Translations under genes and position numbers: made by a program | Origin: Amoebophrya sp. AT5.2 | Taxonomy: Eukaryota > Sar > Dinophyceae > Syndiniales > Amoebophryaceae | DNA length: 24,662 nt | Assembly: GCA_005223375.1 (NCBI GenBank) | Contig: RXOD01004292.1 | Span: forward strand, 1-24,662 | Direction of reading: 5' to 3' | The notes under the pieces: generated by a model | The model's input: the letters and a program-made list of their open reading frames with translations, nothing else | What the model was told of the DNA's origin: nothing | Databases searched by the model: none | Shown here: one piece after another, positions 19,668-24,662 of the stretch | Layout of the letters: the number at the start of each line of letters is the position of its first letter | Position numbering within the stretch: the stretch's first letter is position 1

Positions 19668-21246
19668 ATGCGTGTGACAATAAAATACGAGGGCGCAGAG
19701 CCCCTGGTGATTCGCGTCACTCTGCCGGAGAAGCAGTTGCGCGAGATGACGGGCCTGAAGCTGTTGGAGCTGTTTGCAAAGCAGCACGGGCGCAAGTTTA
19801 ATACGGAGGGACGGTCGTGTGGCTTTGCGGTTGACGAGCACTTTCTCAAGATCGTTGGCGGTAAGCAGCTCGAGCGGGAAAGCCTGGTCGCTGACTTCTT
19901 AACTTCGGACGCCGAAGTACTGGTGATGCCCGCGGCCTCAATATCATCTCCTTCAACGACGGCAGCCACCGGAGGTGCTGCAGCGCCGCTCAGGAGCGAG
20001 GAAACGATGACGTCAGATACCAGTCCAAGCAGTGGTTCACCAGCAACGACGAGGCGAGCCGCAACCTTGAATTTCCAGCAAAAAACCGCAGGAGCGGAAG
20101 GCTCCTCGAGCTCAACGGCAGGGGCAGCGGCAGCAGGCTCGTCCACGACGATATCAAAGGCGCCCTCGACTTCGTCAACCGCAACCACGTGCCCGGAAGC
20201 CGGATCATTGATGGCAAAACGAAAAGCAGCGGAAAGCGCCGGAAAACTGCGGTGCAAAAATTTCGGCTGCAACAAATTCTTCGACCCAGAAACGGAGAGC
20301 GGGCTCCACGAGTGCAGACACCACAAGGCGCCGCCGATCTTCCACGAAACTGCAAAGTGGTGGAGCTGCTGCCCAAACCACAAAGCGTACGACTGGGACG
20401 AATTCCAAAACGTATACGAAGAAGCTTCTAGTGTGTAGTACGATGAAGAAATTCAAATTTTGTCATCATGGATCGAGGTAGGACGCGGACCCGGATGCCC
20501 GTGCTGGGGAGGCCGATGAAGCGGAATCATTCATATGATTGATTCTGTCGCCCTGAACCTCTCTGTAGGTCCGGGACTGAAACGTGCACGTGGTCAGTGT
20601 ACTTAGTCGTACGTGTTTTTGTTACATCCTCTTCTTCGCTATCGGTGTCGCTTTCGAATCAACGAAACGCGCATGATTTCCTGCCGTAGATGACCTGACA
20701 TAATTGAAACTACAGATACCAGGCTGCCAAGTTGGTGCGCATTCAACAGTCGCGGCGAAGAAACAGGTTTTAGGGGGCGTCGACCTACGCGAATCGAATG
20801 CGCCACAGCGGATAGACAATGGGCCGATGGAGCCGAGGAAAAAGGTGACGTTGCCGAGCAATCTTTTCTTTGTCGAACTCCATGTAATTACGTTGTGCGC
20901 AGATGATGCTGTGCTAATGCAGCTTCGCTCTGGTTTCTACAGAATTGCACAGATTATACTTTCTCATTCATTGGGATTGGGCTCTACCACTTAGCAAAGA
21001 ATATGGTATATCAGCTTCCAACGTCAACCGCATTTAATCTGTCAGCTGGATATGCTTCGGAAGGCGATGTCAACATGCGGAGTGGCCGAGGATTTATTCG
21101 ACAAAGCGTGGGGACAGGCTATGGTGAAAACCGGATCTCTGGAAAAAGTCGTGGAAAACATGGCGCGCGCTTGCGAACGGGCACTCGTGGATGTCAGCGG
21201 CGGCAATGCTTCATCTGGCTCGGGGGATGTGGACATGATGGACTGA
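19668..21246 (+). CDS. CHORD zinc-binding protein with ubiquitin-like N-terminus, 3 exons
   Basis: CHORD domains bind two zinc ions and, in Rar1/CHP-type proteins, link Hsp90 and Sgt1. Exons 19668-20411, 20716-20883 and 21046-21246 (TGA) join in phase 0 (1113 nt, 370 aa), with donors GTATAC and GTAATT and acceptors CTACAG and TGTCAG. Residues 1-87 (MRVTIKYEGAEPLVIRVTLP onward, ending VLVMP) look like a ubiquitin-type beta-grasp. A Ser/Thr/Ala-rich linker follows. The CHORD starts at C196: CKNFGC, then HECRHH, IFHETAKWWSCC, DWDEFQN. Exon 1 alone lacks the last zinc ligands; exon 2 opens IPGCQVGAHS and supplies the missing GCxxGxH, which proves the splice. The C-terminus is a helical region (DMLRKAMSTCGVAEDLFDKA) ending in an acidic tail. 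Only one CHORD is present and no CS domain. Read without splicing, the frame would stop at 20438. Confidence 0.85.
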
Positions 21247-21902
21247 TGCGCTGTCCGTTTTCAATCTCCTCCCTCGCTTGGACTCCTCCAACGACCACGA
21301 CATGGGACGTACACGTATCGCCATGGAAATGGATCATTTTGTACCTAGAAGGGGAATGAAACGAGCCAAAGAGTTCAGTGCTTTTCTTCAGAACGCGAGT
21401 TTTGCCTCAACTTGCGCGACGCCAGAGCACTCCGCGATCAATTGCGCGTGGTCAAAAGAGAACAAACGCCATGCTTAGCATTACCGCAAGCGGCAGACGC
21501 AAGAACAAGAAGTGCTTCATCCTGGTGAGGTCCCGTGGTGCGCGGTGTTCATCAACAGGGGGCCTGGTGTTCGTGCGCGGACACGAAGTCCCGTTCCCAG
21601 TGGTTCTATGTTTGTATGTTTTCACTGAAGATCGACCGCAGCACCAGGTCTTGGCCCATGCTCCCTCGTCGGATCCTCGTGCACTTGTATACTCTGTCTA
21701 CGGCTCGTACTCGTTGTAAGACTGCCACGACTCGAAAAGAGACGACTAGCTTGCACAGACTGTGGACGTGTTTCTTGTTTTTTTCAACGCGTGGACTACG
21801 TCCGTGGACCCGGAAGCGTCACTGATACTTGGTTTGACTTTGACTAATATCCGATAGATACTTGTTTTCCTTCTCGGTCGAACCGTTGGCCGTTCTTTTA
21901 AA
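21247..21902 (+). other. Interval with weak exon-like stretch (21392-21524)
   Basis: A strong acceptor TTTTCTTCAG ends at 21391 and a strong donor CTG/GTGAGG lies at 21525. Between them one frame reads REFCLNLRDARALRDQLRVV then KREQTPCLALPQAADARTR, which is exon-like; unspliced it ends in SW-TGA at once. An ATGGGAC/GTACAC at 21302 could be its first exon (phase 1). A competing frame from ATG 21474 (MLSITASGRRKNKKCFIL) runs open to 21719 and ends ALVYSVYGSYSL. I cannot decide between them, and neither matches a family I know. The last 150 bases are the probable leader of the next gene. Confidence 0.25.
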
Positions 21903-24035
21903 ATGACCAGCCCGACGTCTTCTGGAGGTGCGCCGGACCTCCGCGAACTCCGGGACGCTTTTCAGCGCGGCAGCCAGCAGCTCCAGCAACGGGGCGCGAC
22001 CTTCCTGGAGCAGATGGGCAACAACTACAGCAGCCGTGATATTACGGAAACGGATACACCGACGTGGTCCTTCCGCGACCTGGCCGACTCCGCACGACAA
22101 ACGCTGAATCCGCCACCGATCTCGCAAGCCGAGCTGCCGTTCTACGGAGGCATACTCGCGATCGGAATTTTTCTCAGCTTCTTCGGACACAAACTGAAGA
22201 AGAGCGTCCTTTTTGTTACAGGCTGCCTGCTGCCGGTGTTCCTCTACACCGTCAATTGGACAAACGATGAAGTGCTGAAAGTCATTGTGGTACTAAATTA
22301 AGTTTATCGATTCCGATTTCCCCCGTCCCTACAGCCGATACAGAAACAGATGTAGAAGACGAAGCACGGGTTAGTTGTTTTTTATGGAGCACGAGCAGAG
22401 TATAATTCACATGTCTGTGAGCTCATTAAATCTATCATACATCACATTGATTTTCCGTCATTGCGATCATTGGTTGCGACAGTAAGTTAGTAGCAGTTGA
22501 TGCCCACATATAGGACCTCCGAATATGTGCACACCAAATATTAAAAGTTGAGCTTCAACTGGGTGCTTTTTTCAGGTGGTGGTGCTCGGCATTTCTGCGG
22601 GTATTTTTTTCATGAAATTTCCGAAATGCGGCCTCGCCGGCGTCGGAGTGGTATGGGGCGCCACGATGGGGCGGTTTTTGTTTTTCTTCCTGCAGTCGAT
22701 CCTGAAACCGGAGGTCATTCAAGCCAACGGGGAGGCCATTAACGCGAGCTGCATGGTGTTTACCGCAGCGGTTGGGGGACTGCTTCTCGCCGGCTGCTTC
22801 TCCAAATTGTATTGCCTCGTGATTCCCTTCGTGGGAGCAGTGCTCGGGGCAGACTCGTTTGGTACTTGTGCCTTGGTTATTTTTCTTAGCTTTCATCTAT
22901 CCCGCGTGCTTCTGAAATTCTCTGCCGCATCATCATGCACGACAAACCACAATGTTTTTTAGCCATTACTTTCCAGCACTCTGACCGCTCGCATATAAAG
23001 CACCGTCGGGTAATATCTATGTACATACATAGTAGTTGTATGTAGTTGCCCCGAACATCGATCTTCAAGAAACAACCGACTCAGCCCATGTGCTGATCAT
23101 CGTCGCGCATCGGTACTACCGGAAGATCCGGCCGTACTTCCCGGTCGACACCCCGCTTTTGATTGCTCCGCTGACACCGTCGGACCCGGACAGCGTTCGC
23201 GCTTACGTAAGCGAGATTCGGGAGGCAGGCGACGAAATCGCCAACCAAGTGAAAGAATTCTACCACACGCTCCTCGGGGGCGGCTCGGGTTCAGGCCCAG
23301 CCTCGGGAGCAGCGGCACAAGTCGACGTTGACGGTACGTAGCAGAGTTAGCTGCAAAAAGTATCACTAGTGCGATGCCTCGTGGTCCTTCAAACGATAGA
23401 ACGAGAGCCGTTTGTTGTGCTGCGACATGCATCGTCGAGTCACCTGAGTCAGCTTTGTGCTTCTTTTTCACGACCTTCCTTATTTCATCTTCGTTCTACC
23501 ACCGAGGTTTCTGGACATGCTGCGTTTTTTCCGGTTCATTCCTTTTGGCGAATTGAATTTTCTTGTCGTTATTTTGCTTTTTGTGTCCCGGGGCCAATTC
23601 GAGGGTATCGGAGAAAGCGCTACTATAGGCTGCGATGAGACCTCCAGGGTGCCGAACCCTAGTCAGGTTCTGAACGAAGTGCATGTTTCCGTTCCTTATT
23701 CTTTCAGTGTCTGACCAATCCATCTATCAGTATCAATTTCAATGTAAATTATAACTATGAATTCTACAGTTAAAAAGAACATTGATCACTTTGGCCTAGA
23801 AGTAGCTGATGAACCTACCTGATCAGATCTCGGGCGCATGCTGATCAAGTACCGTTACCCCTGGGGAGCCTGGGTGTGCTTCTTTCTGCTTTGCTTCATT
23901 GTTGGCGTGAAGCTGCAGTGCCGCGAGTACAAGAAGGAAAAGAAGGAAAAGCAAAAGTTTCACCGCGCGGATGAGAGCTCCGAGGATGACGAGCCGCTCC
24001 TCGCAGAGCCGTCGTACCGGGGCCGGCGGGTGTAA
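21903..24035 (+). CDS. TMEM198/DUF4203-like multispan membrane protein, 4 exons
   Basis: Integral membrane protein of the TM7S3/TM198-like (DUF4203) type, whose molecular role is poorly known; animal TMEM198 acts in Wnt signalling. Exons 21903-22289, 22576-22861, 23085-23333 and 23827-24035 (TAA) agree in phase (0, 1, 1; 1131 nt, 376 aa). Donors are GTACTA, GTACTT and GTACGT. A soluble, Gln-rich N-terminus (1-75) is followed by paired hydrophobic segments: FYGGILAIGIFLSFFG, SVLFVTGCLLPVFLYTV, VIVVVVLGISAGIFF, then GVGVVWGATMGRFLFFFLQS and CMVFTAAVGGLLLAGC plus LVIPFVGAVLGAD. The FGHKLKKSVLFVTGCLL motif is the family hallmark. Exon 3 encodes a loop with APLTPSDPDSVRAYV, and exon 4 one more membrane span (WGAWVCFFLLCFIVGVKL) and a charged tail with a KEKKEKQK run. 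The 493-nt last intron could hold a further small phase 1-1 exon (LCFFFTTFLISSSFYHR near 23450-23503). Confidence 0.8.
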
Positions 24036-24416
24036 CCCAGCAACAGCATTTAATATGCTGTAGATGAAGAGGTGGCGCAACATCTGCCCTCGATGGCGAC
24101 CAGCAGGAGTGGGGTCAGCGATGTCCACATTCACGACCACGGGTGTTTGTTGAACTACAAGTTGTATTTTCCGAGAATATCAAAAGCACGACCTAATACT
24201 TTTTGGAGGAGATGAACATTCATACGCTTAGGCTTAATACCGTAGCGCCACGGAGCGCATGCGCTTGCTGCATTACCCGTACGGTACAGAGCAGACGCAG
24301 CGCGCATGATCGAATGTGGTAGACATGCACAAATTTTGAATGCATAATCCAGCGTCCCTTTCTCCCTCTCGCTCTTTTACCTCCAGCGTCGCACGGCGCG
24401 AAAATACACAGCAGCA
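24036..24416 (+). other. Intergenic interval at the right edge
   Basis: No convincing gene. A minus-strand frame (24220-24606) is open for 128 codons, but it is Arg/Ser/Leu-rich without motifs and overlaps a better plus-strand candidate. The interval should contain the 3' end of the TMEM198-like transcript. Confidence 0.4.
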
Positions 24417-24619
24417 ATGAAAATGAATCCTCTCTCGTTCTTGCTAGTAGTCGTACGTATACTACAGGTTCTTGTCTGCGAAAGCGAAAGTAGAACATGA
24501 GACGAACTCCGACTCCAAATGACTGCCTGCTGTCGGCGGCCGCAAGGATCGTCGTCGACCTTGTCGAGACAATCCTCCAGACTGCCTTCGGCTTGTTCCG
24601 CAACAACTTAATACAATAA
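24417..24619 (+). CDS. Possible tiny two-exon protein
   Basis: ATG at 24417 opens MKMNPLSFLLVV. A GTACGT donor at 24453 and a TAG acceptor ending at 24493 would remove 41 nt in phase 0 and continue NMRRTPTPNDCLLSAAARIV then VDLVETILQTAFGLFRNNLI to a TAA at 24617 (about 53 aa). The second part forms an amphipathic helix by eye. Without splicing the first frame stops at 24498. The intron would be very short, so this is tentative; the second frame from ATG 24497 could also stand alone. Confidence 0.25.
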
Positions 24620-24662
24620 ATTTATAAGTCTTAGAGCCTGTCCATCAATTCCAGACCTTTCG

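Noticed and set aside
1..24662. CRISPR arrays, bacterial operons, insertion sequences
   Set aside because: No regular spaced repeats, no transposase frame, and intron-rich eukaryotic genes throughout.

Overview
The window looks like nuclear DNA of a unicellular eukaryote. Nearly every gene is cut by introns, and the exons can be joined by phase and by protein families: a MAP kinase, an SPX/VTC polyphosphate-polymerase-type membrane protein, a CHORD zinc protein and a TMEM198-like membrane protein. All supported genes lie on the + strand, one after another. Moderate GC, one-way gene order, an SPX-VTC protein in a protist and repeat-type introns all fit an alveolate, most likely a dinoflagellate or a Syndiniales-type relative. 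That assignment is inference; no rRNA, organelle gene or spliced-leader gene was found to settle it.

Layout, left to right: the 3' end of an unrecognised gene (1-1092); a basic, possibly AP2-like protein in five exons (1275-3539); a gene-poor stretch; a TEY-type MAP kinase in eight exons (4696-8563, 698 aa); a 1.7 kb stretch without a convincing gene; an SPX-VTC-DUF202 protein in two exons (10249-14148, 1259 aa); a short PDZ-like protein (from 14743) whose intron carries a repeat; weak small ORFs (15550-16084); an unrecognised eight-exon gene (16081-19223); a CHORD protein in three exons (19668-21246, 370 aa); weak exons (21302-21720); a TMEM198/DUF4203-like multispan protein in four exons (21903-24035, 376 aa); and a possible tiny two-exon gene at the right edge.

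The genes do not form a pathway. They read as housekeeping and signalling genes: phosphate/polyphosphate storage, MAPK signalling, co-chaperone-type CHORD, membrane protein.

The most striking point is a repeat of about 170 bp shared by two introns in opposite orientation: intron 2 of the MAP kinase and the intron of the PDZ-like gene. Its ends carry GTAAGTG/CACTTAC motifs, so either strand can offer a GT donor. This is what an introner (an intron-making mobile element) should look like. The PDZ-like intron also holds an inverted, diverged copy of the exon sequence just upstream. Splice donors across the window are strongly biased to GTAC. All exon borders were read by eye and checked only by phase and protein sense.
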